Assembly (NCBI RefSeq): GCF_000234805.1
Contig: NC_016645.1
Span: 1-64,000, forward strand
DNA: 64,000 nucleotides
From: Pyrobaculum ferrireducens
Lineage (GTDB): Archaea; Thermoproteota; Thermoprotei; Thermoproteales; Thermoproteaceae
Direction of reading: 5' to 3'
Shown here in pieces: positions 1-10,700 of the stretch. A program made the translations under genes and the position numbers. The first letter of the stretch is position 1, and the number at the start of each line of letters is the position of its first letter. The notes beneath the pieces are model-generated. The model saw nothing but the letters and a program-made list of their open reading frames with translations. It was not told the origin of the DNA and did no database searches.

Positions 1-2
1 CT

Positions 3-236
3 CGGCGTTGACATAAAACGGCGGGTTTTGTCCCCGCTGGGGACATTTCTCATCGGATTTTGTCCACGGCGCGGGCATTACACGCCGCGTTATATCCACA
101 GCGGCTCCCCGCCTACATAGGGGCAACCCCCGTCGGCTGTCTACACCTGAGACACAAACGCTGGGTATTGCCCACGCCGTGGTCAATAAAGGCGGAGGAT
201 GCCAACGCCGTTGGCCGCTTTACACAGCTCGGCGCG
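3..236. repeat. Degenerate ~32-bp array of palindromic units
   Basis: Palindromes recur here at near-constant spacing. TGTCCCC-GCT-GGGGACA (29-45) is a perfect 7-bp inverted repeat, CCACG-C-CGTGG sits at 172-182 and GCCAACG-C-CGTTGGC at 201-215. CG-rich cores start at 3, 35, 67, 99 and 131 (steps of exactly 32), then at 175 and 206 (step 31). TTTTGTCC precedes two cores at the same 32-nt offset (26-33 and 58-65). About 32 bp is three helical turns, so the sites would face one side of the helix. The array lies directly upstream of the gene at 292 and may begin before the window. It could be operator sites, iterons or a recombination/transfer site; the sequence does not decide which. Confidence 0.5.
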
Positions 237-291
237 TGGGGGAATTTAGGGGATTGGCAAGGTTTTTTCGGCCCTCCCGAGCGAGGCGTAC

Positions 292-855
292 ATGCCCCCG
301 AAAAACGTCTCCCAAATCAAAGACAAGGAGAAGGCTGGGGAGAAGGTTAAGAAGCTTGCAATAGCCGCGCTGGCGTTGCTGGTGCTGGCAATGCCCATAC
401 TCGCCCAGCAGGCTGGCAACGCCACTGGCGGTGGCGGCGGGGGCGGCGGCGTTAGTCAAGGTAGGGACCTCGTGCTTAAAAGCGGCGCGGTTCAGAGCGT
501 CCAGTCAGCCGCCGGCGCTCTCATGGCCGTATGGGGCATAGCGTGGTGGGCGTCGCTCATAATCTTCGGCATCTACTACTTCGTAATGAGCAAGCTGGCA
601 CCGGCAAGCTGGGCGAGGTGGGGATACATCAACGATCTAGTCGACAAGTACAAGTGGCTACTACTGGCTATGATACTGTCGCCCTTCGCTGTTGGCCTCG
701 TGGTGCTTGGAGTAAACCTAGCCGCCGAGGCCTGGGGCCAGTCAGTTCAGAGCCAGCTAGACCCTCTGAAGACCGTGACGGACTTCCTAAGCCAAGTCCT
801 CATTCAGAGCGTCATAAAAGCGGGTGAGAAGCTGGCCTTCTGGACTACTAGCTGA
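292..855 (+). CDS. Small secreted two-helix membrane protein, pilin-like
   Basis: This 187-residue protein has a basic N-terminus (about residues 1-23), a hydrophobic segment at about 24-38 ending near LAQQ that looks like a signal peptide, a Gly-rich stretch of eight glycines near residue 50, and two strong hydrophobic segments at about 76-101 and 118-146. That order (signal, short linker, two helices) is the layout of VirB2/TrbC pilins and of the archaeal CedA1/TedC pilins; similarity was judged by architecture only. The ATG is used as the start, with a weak T-rich element about 26 nt upstream. The next gene begins 4 nt after the stop codon and the third overlaps it, so the three look like one operon. 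It could instead be an unrelated small membrane protein. Confidence 0.7.
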   Translation: MPPKNVSQIKDKEKAGEKVKKLAIAALALLVLAMPILAQQAGNATGGGGGGGGVSQGRDLVLKSGAVQSVQSAAGALMAVWGIAWWASLIIFGIYYFVMSKLAPASWARWGYINDLVDKYKWLLLAMILSPFAVGLVVLGVNLAAEAWGQSVQSQLDPLKTVTDFLSQVLIQSVIKAGEKLAFWTTS

Positions 856-859
856 GATA

Positions 860-1714
860 ATGCTGACCACACCCGAAATAATCACTCTTTTTTCCTCCTC
901 CATCATCTTCATCTACGGCCTCTACGCCTCCGTCCTATACGCCATTGGGGGGGCTAGGGAGAGGGAGGAGGCCCGCCACACCCTGTACAGAGCCCTAATC
1001 GCCGGGTTGCTCTTCGCCGCCGTTATGCTCTCCACGGCGCTGGTGGGATTCGGCGTTAGGGGCTTTTTGGAGGCTGTGGAGGCGGCGGCCGCCGAGACGG
1101 GGAGCAAGCCCCTCCAGCCCTACTGCCTCAAGTACTTCGACCTGGCGCCCTCCTTCAACATCGATGTGTACTTCGCCGCGGGGGCCAGGGCGCTTGAGTG
1201 CTCCGCCAAGACATTCAGCGAGAAGTTCAGCCGTTATGTAGACGCATACAGCACGATATTCTCCGCCACTACCATAACTGGGCTGGCCGGCGTAACCTCG
1301 CCGCTCTCCATGTCTCTATTCCAAGTAGCCATGCCCTTCTCAGGCGCGGCAAACGGGGCAATGCTGTCCCTCGCGACGGCCTACGCCGCCTCTCTCTTAG
1401 CAATAGGCCTCCTGGCGCTGGCCGGCCTCGCCGCCGTGCTGATAGCCATAGAGAGGCTTGAGTTGCTGGGGGCCGTCATCGCGGCTTTCAACATGGCCAT
1501 GCCCCCCGCCCTGGCCGCATACGCCGACTACGTGAGAGAGGTGGAGGTGACCTCCTTCGGATACCCCATTCTCTACGGCGCTGTGCTGAACGCAGTCGTG
1601 CCAGCCGCAAACATAGCCGCCGCCGCGGCCCTCGCCTTCACCATGGCCAGCGCGGTCACCGCCGCCATTACATACGCCTTCACCAAGATACCAGAGAGAA
1701 TCTCGGTGGAATGA
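860..1714 (+). CDS. Polytopic membrane protein, possible VirB6/CedA-like channel subunit
   Basis: This is a 284-residue protein from the ATG at 860; the open frame extends back to 824 but that would overlap the previous gene. Hydrophobic segments are visible near residues 8-30, 43-68, 135-160, 165-200, 205-230 and 240-275, with an exported loop between about 70 and 130 holding two cysteines. The segments are rich in Ala, Gly and Leu, as in polytopic channel proteins. Its place directly after a pilin-like gene recalls the VirB2-VirB6 pairing of conjugation systems and the archaeal Ced/Ted DNA-transfer systems, but no diagnostic motif is visible. Its TGA overlaps the ATG of the giant gene in an ATGA junction, which implies translational coupling. 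Confidence 0.7.
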   Translation: MLTTPEIITLFSSSIIFIYGLYASVLYAIGGAREREEARHTLYRALIAGLLFAAVMLSTALVGFGVRGFLEAVEAAAAETGSKPLQPYCLKYFDLAPSFNIDVYFAAGARALECSAKTFSEKFSRYVDAYSTIFSATTITGLAGVTSPLSMSLFQVAMPFSGAANGAMLSLATAYAASLLAIGLLALAGLAAVLIAIERLELLGAVIAAFNMAMPPALAAYADYVREVEVTSFGYPILYGAVLNAVVPAANIAAAAALAFTMASAVTAAITYAFTKIPERISVE

Positions 1715-4700
1715 TACCCATAACAGAAGCCCTAATTATCGCAGGAGTCCTCTCCGCCCTCTACCTACTCTTCGTCAGGGGAGACGAGGAGTGGTACTTC
1801 CCCATATTCGCCCTAGGGCTGGTTCTGCTCACCCCCTTCGTGGTGGACTTCGCCTTTAGGCTGGTGGCTCCCTTCGCCCCTACGCCGGTTTACCTCTACG
1901 GCTTCTACGACGTAGAGCACGTCCTCAAGGAGAGTGTGAGGCGTATGAAGGAGGCCTTCGACTTGGCCTACAGTACTGCACTGACCTTCGCCTACGCCAT
2001 TGAGGGCGCCGCCGTTGCCATGACGGCCGCCCTCGCCGCCATAGTCCTCGGAGTTGTTCTGGCGCCTCTCACCGGCGGAGGCTCTGTGGCCATCACAGCC
2101 GCCGCCATGCGTATCTACGAAATCGCCGATGCAATATACCACGTAGCGGCGACGGGATACAACGTGTCGACGGGCGCAATGATGACATACCACATCATGC
2201 ACTGGCTCGGCGAAATAGCAGAGAGGTGGGTCCCAACGCTGTTCTTCACCGGCATGCTCCTCATGTTACTACCCCGCGTGCGGGGGCTCGGGGCTCTGCT
2301 TTTCGGAGTCGGCCTCTTCCTCTACGTCGCCACGATAGCCGGGGCTTATACAACTCTACAAGGCATTCCGCTGTTGCAGTGGCTGAATGCGACAAGCCAG
2401 TGGGCTAACAGCGCCCCCAAGCCAGAGCCACAGATATACACGGCATTAGCCGTCGAGGGTGACGGAATTGCGTTGTTGAGATACAACGCCACTGTTTATT
2501 TGAGCCAGGTGAGGGAGGCAATTTTGGAGCTAAACAAATCGGCATACCCCTTCTCTCTTGTAAACAACACAACGCTGAGGTACGCCCTAGACTTCTTCTC
2601 ATCGCTGGCGAAGAACGGGAGCGACTGGGTGGCGGCGGGGTGGTGGACGCCTACGCTGGTGGGCGTCAAGAACTGGACCGGGCTAAACCAAAGCCGTCCC
2701 TACATAGTCCACACGTGGCTTGACGTTCCGCGTCCCGTCGAGATCCTATACTGGTGCCCGGACTACTCAATGATTGAGCCGTATTTCAGAGCGGCCGTCG
2801 GCAACGCCACTATTGCCAACGTGTCGGCCCAGGAGTGGATGGACAGGATAAAAGAGGCCGAGTGCAAGTACTACAAGAAGCTGTTACCATGGGCCAGGAT
2901 ATACGCCGGGCCTCAGCCCTTCTGGCGGATGCTCACCGCAGACCTCAACATCACCGTGACATACAACAACAAAACCCTCCTCAACGAGACGAGGGCCGGC
3001 TATGTAGGCGTATGGGGCTGGCTGGTGCCGCCCGCCTCGGAGGTCTACAAGGGCGGCAACGTCACTGTGAAGAGGGGTATTTTGAGGTACGACGTAGGCC
3101 TCAACGCGACGAACTACACAAAGCCCGCGGCGAGGCCGGCGGAGTCGAACTTTACGCTTCTGGTGCCCAATGCAGACAGGCCTGTAAAAGACGGTCATCA
3201 AGACTTCTACAAGTGGACTAGGGTGTGTGAGTGGTGTTGCGGGTGGACGTGTGACCCCAATGGCTACTGTTGGTGTGACGAGTGGTGCTCCACGTCGCGG
3301 GAGGAGTGGGAGGAGCCGAAGTACCAGAAGGAGCTGAAGCCCTCGGCCGCGGCGCTGACGGCGCTGTCCTACAGAAGGCCTTGGGTGCCGGAGAACCGTA
3401 GCGACGCCGTGCTGTCGATCCCATTCACGTATAGGGACTGGAGGGTCTGGGCTGAGGAGAAGTACGGCGAGTGGAGCAACGGGGAGCCGCCCAGCGGCGC
3501 CACGTGCCGGATTGAGAACAAGCACGTCTACAAGCGCGTAGTGTTCTGGGACGTACAGCGCAGTTTCGCCTACGTATACGGCTTCGCCTGGCTCGGCGGA
3601 GTGGCTCTCTCCGTAAACCCCCAGAGCGTACAGCTACCAGACACCTACGACGAGGCGCCGACAAGCGAAGACGGCGTCGAGTTGATAAACCTGCTGAGAG
3701 GCGCAGAGTACGACCAGGAATGCTCCACCTTTGTGCTTTCCGCAGACGAGCCTAAGTGGCGTCTGGTGCCGAAGGCCGCGGAGAACATGACCCGGGTGAA
3801 CCGCGACCTCTTCTTCGCCCTGCTGGCAAGCGGGAACTACAGCCGGGCGTATCTAGACTTTTTGAAGTGGCTGGCTCCAAACGTCAGCGACATAGAGCCG
3901 GCGGCCTCCGTCTGGCGCTACTACTACGGCGCAATAAAGCCAAGGCCCCTCCACCCAATGCCAGAGACTGAGCCGAGGGGGTACACGCCTTACAACTTCT
4001 ACGTGGCGTGTGTTAGGTTTGACTGGAGGCCCGTGGGCGTGGACAACACCAAGGAGGCCTACGGACGCGCCGTGCTGTACCCAGGCAACGCCACTTGGCT
4101 TCTCCACTACCCCGTCGGCGACTCAAACACCACGCGTAGGATAATCGGCGTCTGGATCCAGAGGTGGAGGTGGCTGATGAACAACCCGCCACCGCCGCCT
4201 CCCAAGGAGCTGGCGGCTCAGTGGCCCATACCCTGGAACGGCACGGTGGCCCTCTCCTACAAGCCCGCCGACACCCCGCCCATGCCCAGACCCGACAAGA
4301 GGTGGGGCGTTTCTATCTGGGATGTTGGCTTTACGTTGAATCTGCGGTGGGCTGTGGCGGAGATTTGGGGGAGGCTCTTCGTTGCGCTGTTCGTCGCCGT
4401 ATTCGCGCCGGTGGTGGTGCTGGAGGTGCTCTCCGCGGTGTTTGGCTTTCCGTCGTTTGGCCAGTACGTAATGAGGCTGGCTATACACGTAGTGCAGGAG
4501 CTCGCCTTCTGGTTCCAAATCCGCCTACTGCTGAGATCGAAGTGGTTCACCCGTCTGGCGAGGTTCATGAGCTCTCCTGTGAAGAGGGCCTCGGTGAGGC
4601 TGGTGAGGAGGCTGGCGCTGAAGGGGGCCGTAATCGCCAAGCGGTATAGGGATAGGGCTAGGGAGTACGTTGAGAGGAGATTCGGCGTACACCCAGACGC

Positions 4701-7700
4701 CGTCAACGAGCAGGTGAGGAGGCGCATCGAGGAGGCGGTGTGGCAGAGGCTGAGGCAGGCCGAGGAGGCTCTTGTGAAGGGAGGCAGAGAGGCGGCGAAG
4801 GCCGCCTACAAGGCGGCTAGAGAGGCCTACCGCGTTGCGAAGACGGTGCATGAATACACGAGAGGGGACCTTATCCACTTACTGCGGAGGATTTTCCCGA
4901 AGGTGGACTACGCCATAGACGCCCTCATGGAGGAGGTTGCGAGGCGCTACCCGTGGCTCTACTATACGCTGTTATGGCATATAGACGACAAGCCGAGGTG
5001 GCTTGCCCTTATCAACCCAGCCTACATTCGGAGGCTGTATCTAGAGGGCAAAATCACGAGGGAGAAATATGAGCAGTTTATGGCTGTGCGTGAATATCTC
5101 TTGGCCAGGAGGGCGGCGGCGAAGGCGAGGGCCGTCGCCGAGCGTGTTGAGGAATTCGCAGTAGCTCAGAAGATGAGGGAGATAGAGCGCGAGGCGGTCC
5201 AGCGCTCTAGACAAGCCTACATGGAGCTGATTAGGAAGCTAGCCGTCAAGGACTGGGAGGGCGAAATCGCGAAAAGCGTAGAGGAGCTTCTCAAAGCCGG
5301 CATGTCGAGAGAGGAGGCGGCGAGGAGGGCTGTCTCCGAGGTGGTTGGAGATGTGGAGAGGCTTGTTAGGGGGGTATACGAGCCCCTCCTCGAGATGCAC
5401 ATGGGGGCCTTCTCCAAATTCGCCGCCTTCTTTAGGCAGATAACTGGCGTAGAGCCGAAGTCGGCTAGGGAGGCGGCCGAACTTCTGGTGGGGGCTAGGA
5501 TAGAGGGGGAGAGGGTTGTGGTCGACCCCTCTCTCAGAGCTAAATTCCTAAGACACGCGGAGCAGTTCTGGGCGCTTTGGGAGGAGTACTGGCTGTCCCG
5601 CCCGGTGCCATACGACGCTCGTAGATACGCCAGGGCTGTGGCTGTGGACGAGATTAGGGCGAGTCTGCCGACGCTACGCGCCGTGGCCGTCGCCAGGGCG
5701 GTGGCCATAGGCGCGGTGAGGCCGGAGGAGGCCGAGCGGATGCTGAGGCCTCCCGTGAAAGAGCTGACGCTGGGCGCCGAGGAGTATGTGGGTAGAGCGA
5801 CGCCTCTTGAGAGAGGCGTATCGATAAAGCCCTATGTGTCGAGAGAGGGCTTGGCCGAGAGGCTGGCCGTGTTGAAGGCTGAGAGAGTGGCGGAGTCGGC
5901 GTATAGAGAAGTCTACGTCGTCTCCGCCTTGACGCCCATGGCCGCGGAGCCGTGGGCCGTCAAGCTTCTGGAGAAGGCCGTCAAGGCTGTGAAGGAAGGC
6001 GACGAGAAGGCTAGGAGGGAGGTTCTGCGGGAGTCCTTTGAGTACTTCCGCAGATTCGGCGCGGAGCACTCCTGGCTGGCGTACATGAGGCGGGTATACG
6101 CAGTGGAGAAGCCGGAGGCTGTTGAGGTGCTGAGGGCATTTGAGAAAGCCGTGAAGACGGCTTTGTCTGGCGATAGGGAGGAGGCGATGAGGCAGTTCAA
6201 AGCCGAGGTGGAGAGGCTGAGGGAGTTCTACGCCGCTAGGGGAGGCGAATCCGCAGTGAGGACCATCGAGAGGCTTGAATGGGAGTACGTCAAGCTTCTG
6301 GAGAAGGTTAGGCCGGAGGTGTTGAGAGACCTCGCCCCCGTTGAGCACTCGGCGAGGGAGGCCCAGAGGCTGAGGGCTGTCCTCGAGAGGCTTTCGGAGG
6401 CGAGGTCTGCGAGGGAGGGCTGGGAGCTGTTCAGGGAGGGTGACGTCGGGGCGGCTGGTCTTTCTCTGCTGTACAGAGGGCTGGTGGGGAGGGTGGAGGA
6501 GGCCGCCGCCAGGCATAGAGCCGTGGTGGACGCGGCCTCGGAGGCGCGGGAGGTGCTTAGGCAGTATGAAAACCTGAGGCCGTTACTCCGCAGATACCTG
6601 GAGGCCTCCCCGGCGGAGAGGGGGAGGTTTGAGTCTGCGCTGGTGCAGACAGCGGAGGCTTTGAGGAGGAGGGCTGGGGCAGTGTCTGAGCGGTTGCGTG
6701 TAGTGGAGGCGCCTCCCGAGTTTTATGTAAAACTCGCCGAGGCTTACATACAGCTGTACCGCATGAGAGTTGCAGACAGGGAGGAGAGGCTGAGGGCGGC
6801 GGCGCAGATAGGAGAGGAGCTGGGGAGGGCCTACTCGCCCAGGCCCCTGGCGGAGTTCTGGATTCCCGACCCGTTGCTCTACGCCATTGCGGCGGAGCAC
6901 AGAAGACTTGTTGAGGAGCTGAGAGCCGCCAAGGCGGCCGGCGGTGGCGAGGCGGTGAAGCGGATAGCCGCGGAGCTATCCGCCCTAGTCGAGCTGGCTC
7001 ACAGACACGCCTCCGCGAAGGAGGTGGCGGAGGTGTTTAGAGCTGTGTACGCTGGGAAAGAGCCGTATGTGGTGGTGAGAGAGGCGCAGTACGACGTGGC
7101 TCTCCGCCTGTGGCAGACCGCGGAGAGGGCGGCGGCGCTGGAGAAAGTCAAGAGAGACGTGTCGAAGGAATTAGAGCCTTTGAGAAAGGTCGAGGTTAGG
7201 CTGCCGGGCTACAGAGAGGCCCTGGAGAGGGTTTCTAGGCTGGTGGAGGAGGCGGAGGCCCTGGCTAGAGCCGGGAGGTACGTAGAGGCTGAGGGGCTGT
7301 TGGCGCATGCGAAGTCTCTCGCCGAAGCTCTTAACAGAGTGGAGAGGGCGGTAGGCGCCAGGTCTACGAAGATAGAGGCGCCTAGCGACGTCTCGCTCTA
7401 CCTAGACGCGTGGACAGCCGTGAGGTTATCAACGGCGGCCTCTCTGCTGTATACAGAGGGGGAGAGGCGTGCCTTGGCTAACGCCCTTAGAGAGCTGTAC
7501 AGCGGCAGAGGGCGGGAGCTGGCGGAGGCGGTGGCGGCTGTCAGAAAGGAATACGAGCCCTACTTCACAACGGTGAAGTTGCTGGGTAGGGAGGTGGAGG
7601 TTCCGGTGTTTAAACAGCCTACTGTGCCGGCGGAGGTCTTCGAGAGGGCTTTGGCTGTGGTGTTGCTGGCTGAGCTGGCTAGGCGCGAGAAGAGCGTGGC

Positions 7701-10700
7701 GGAGCATATAGGCAAGAGGATAGAGGCCATCGCCATAAACGCCCTTACAGACCTCGGGCAGAGGGTGGGGGTAGAGGAGGCTAAGCGCATCTGGGGCAGG
7801 GCCATAAAGGAGGCTCGGGAGGCTCTCCAGCCTCCCTTTGCGAAGCTGTCCACCGGCGACGCCGACGTACACGCCTTGAGGAGGGCGGCCGAGGCTGTTC
7901 TCGAAGTAGCCGGCAGACTCGGCGTGAGGACAAAGGCCGTGGAGGCGGCTGTCGAGCTGACGAAGCCCGGAGCCGCCGAGGCCGTCGTTAGGTATTTCAA
8001 AACTCTAGAAGAATTTAGAAAGACACAGGACAGGACTAGAGAGGAGGAGCTTAGGCGCCTAAGCCAAGAGGCGCCCGCCGCCATTTCCCTTCTGCAGAAG
8101 GCCGGCGCCGGGCCGGGTGAGGAGGCTGTTAGGCTTGTTGAGACGTTTAGGAGGGAGGCGGTGGAGGCCGCTTCTGCAGAGCTTGCGAAGTTACGTACAG
8201 AGCTTGAGAAGTACCTAGACCCCGACTCGGCGAGGCTGTTGATTAGAATCGCCTCTATCTCGCCCTCCGCGGCGGAGGCGGCTCTGGCTCTGTACTCAGC
8301 GAGGGAGGTTGTAGGCGGCGCCAAGGACGTGGAGAGGGCGAGGGCTGTGTTGAGGGAGTACGTCAAGGCTCTTGAGGCGTATCCGCGTCTCGTGGAGTAT
8401 CTGAGGTCTCCCGTGTTGGGGGAGAGGGAGCTGGCGTATGTAATATGGGCCGCCGAGAGGCTTGGCCTCAAAACGGCGTCGGAGATGCTTAGGGCTCTGG
8501 GGAGGGCCTACGAGCTTTTCGACGCCTACGGCCGGGAGAGGCTTTTCAACACGCTGTACGACCAGCTTCTGCCGTATTTGGGCTGGGAGCCTGAGAGAGC
8601 GCTTCTGAGAGCCCCGCCGGCCGTCTACGTGGTGAATAGGCTTGGGGAGCTGGCGGGGAGGGTCTTCGTTAGGTACCCCGTCTTCACAGAGCTGAAGGAT
8701 GTTGTCGGCGACGTGGCCGTTCTGGCGGACGTCCCGCTGAGGGTGGGCATGCCCACCTACGTCTTCAGACGGCCGAGGATTAGGCTGATAGAGGAGGAGG
8801 CCGGCGGCAGACACTACCCAGACAGAGTAGCCCGCTTCATCGCCAAGTGGGACTGGGCCGGCGTGCGCAAAGGCATCCAGCGCTATATGCGTACTACCGA
8901 GGGCAGGAGGCACAGAGCTCTGGCCGAGCTTCTGGCCAGAGGCGGGGTGGCGCTGGCTCTCGAAGAGGCGGCTTACGCGTTAAAGGGAAAGGCGCCTGAC
9001 GTCGTAGTTACAGCTCTGCTTGCCAGGGCGGCTAGGGAGGAGGCGGCTCTTGCAAAAGCCGCGGAGAAGGTGGATAGGGACAGGGCGAGGGTGGTGGCGG
9101 AAAGCGCGGCGAAGAAGTACAGCAGATACGTAAAACAGCTGAGAGAGGCGTTGATGAATATAGACGAGAAAAAGGCGGAGGAGCTTCGGAGGTGGTTCGG
9201 GCCGGGCGCTCTGTCTTTGACTAGGCTGGATCCTGAGGAGGCCGCCAGTAGGTTGATTAAGTGGTCTACGCCTGAGAGGGTTTTGGCGTGGCTGGTTGAT
9301 CTTAAGCTGGAGGGCGCCGCCGACGCTGTTGCGAAGTCGATAGAGGCCTACCGCATCTACAAGAGGTTTGAGAGGTGGATGGAGCCGAGGCGCACGTTTG
9401 TGAGGGAGGGCGGCGTCCTCTCCGTGGCAAAGGCTCTTGATGTCGAGGCGAGGTACCAGCCCTCCAGGCTAGAAGACGCTGTGGTTAGAAGCGTCGGTAG
9501 GTGGGCCTCTCAGCGGGTTAGGAGGCTTGAGGAGGAGGTGGGCAGAATAGCGTCTCAGCTGGCGAGGCACCACTCGGAGGGCAGAATCGAGTTGCCAAGC
9601 GCCGTGGCGCAGTGGCTCTGGGAGAGGGGCTACTACGACCTCGGCAGGTTGCTGAAGGAGGTTCAGCCAGCCGAGGATATCTACCGCGTCTATAGAGACG
9701 CGGTGAGGGGCGTCGTTGAGGAGCTCAAGGCAGTGGCGAAGTTCTCGCCGGGGGCAAAACACGAGGTGGAGCGCGTCGCGAAGGAGTGGTACGGCGAGGG
9801 AGGCCTAAGGCGCTACGTAGCTGTGATTGCGCTACAAGAGCTGGCTCGGATCGAGCCAGCCCGCGCGAGGGAGGCCGCGCTCTTCAGACAGCTCCCCGAA
9901 GAGCTTAGGCGGATGGCGGAGGCCGAGGTTGCAGACGTGGAGAGGGCTCTCGTTAGGGAGGGCTTCTACGACTCCGCGCTAAAGCCGGTGTGGAGAGCCC
10001 TCTGGCTGAGGGAAAGGGAAGGTAGAGACCCGAGGGAGTACGCCGAGAGGCTTATTGCCAGGGTCGAGGCGTTGGCAGGTAGAGGCGACCTTCCAGACGA
10101 AGTGGCGGAGAGGGCTGTCTCGGCGTTGAGACAGCTGGCGGAGTCGTCACTGGACGACCCGGCTCTCTACGAGAGGGCTGTCAAGGCGGGTGACGCCGTG
10201 GCGGAGGCGGCGGCTCATCTGGTGAGGACAAACGCCCTCGGCCTCGGCTACGGCGCCGCAGAGCTTCTGAAAGCCGCCGCGGAGGCGGTGGGCCGCATAG
10301 CCAAGTCCAGGGAGCTCCTCCTAGAGGCGCTGTATAGGGCAATGGATAGAGACGTTGAGGAGGCTCTCGAGGCATACCGCCAGTATCTGGCGCGCGGCGA
10401 GTTCCCCGTCCCCCGCGGCCTAGTGCAGGTCTACGTGACTAGGAGCAAGAAGGTGGCGGACTTCTTGGCCAGGCGCCTGGCCGTTGAGGTGGGCGAGTAC
10501 AGACCAGACGTCTTGAAGAGAGGCCACGTCTACTACTTCCTCTACCACCCCGCGCTGAGGGAGGTGCTTGGGAAGGCGCTTGACCTGCTGGTGGCTAAGG
10601 TGGCTAGGTCGAGAGATCCGGTGGAGGTGCGCCTCGGCGTGGCGCCTCCCGAATACGTCTTTGTAAACAAGGCGCTGGTGGCTCACGTAGGGGAGGGAGG

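Noticed and set aside
3-236. CRISPR array at the window start
   Set aside because: Units are palindromic and degenerate with 11-12-bp separators, unlike conserved repeats with spacers of 35-45 bp.
60-350. A 96-codon frame upstream of the pilin-like gene
   Set aside because: It runs through the palindrome array and overlaps the next gene; its protein is Arg/Pro-rich with no recognisable feature.
7560-8471. Long antisense frame within the giant gene
   Set aside because: GC-rich archaeal genes generate such Ser/Ala-rich shadows; no promoter or homology-like feature is present.
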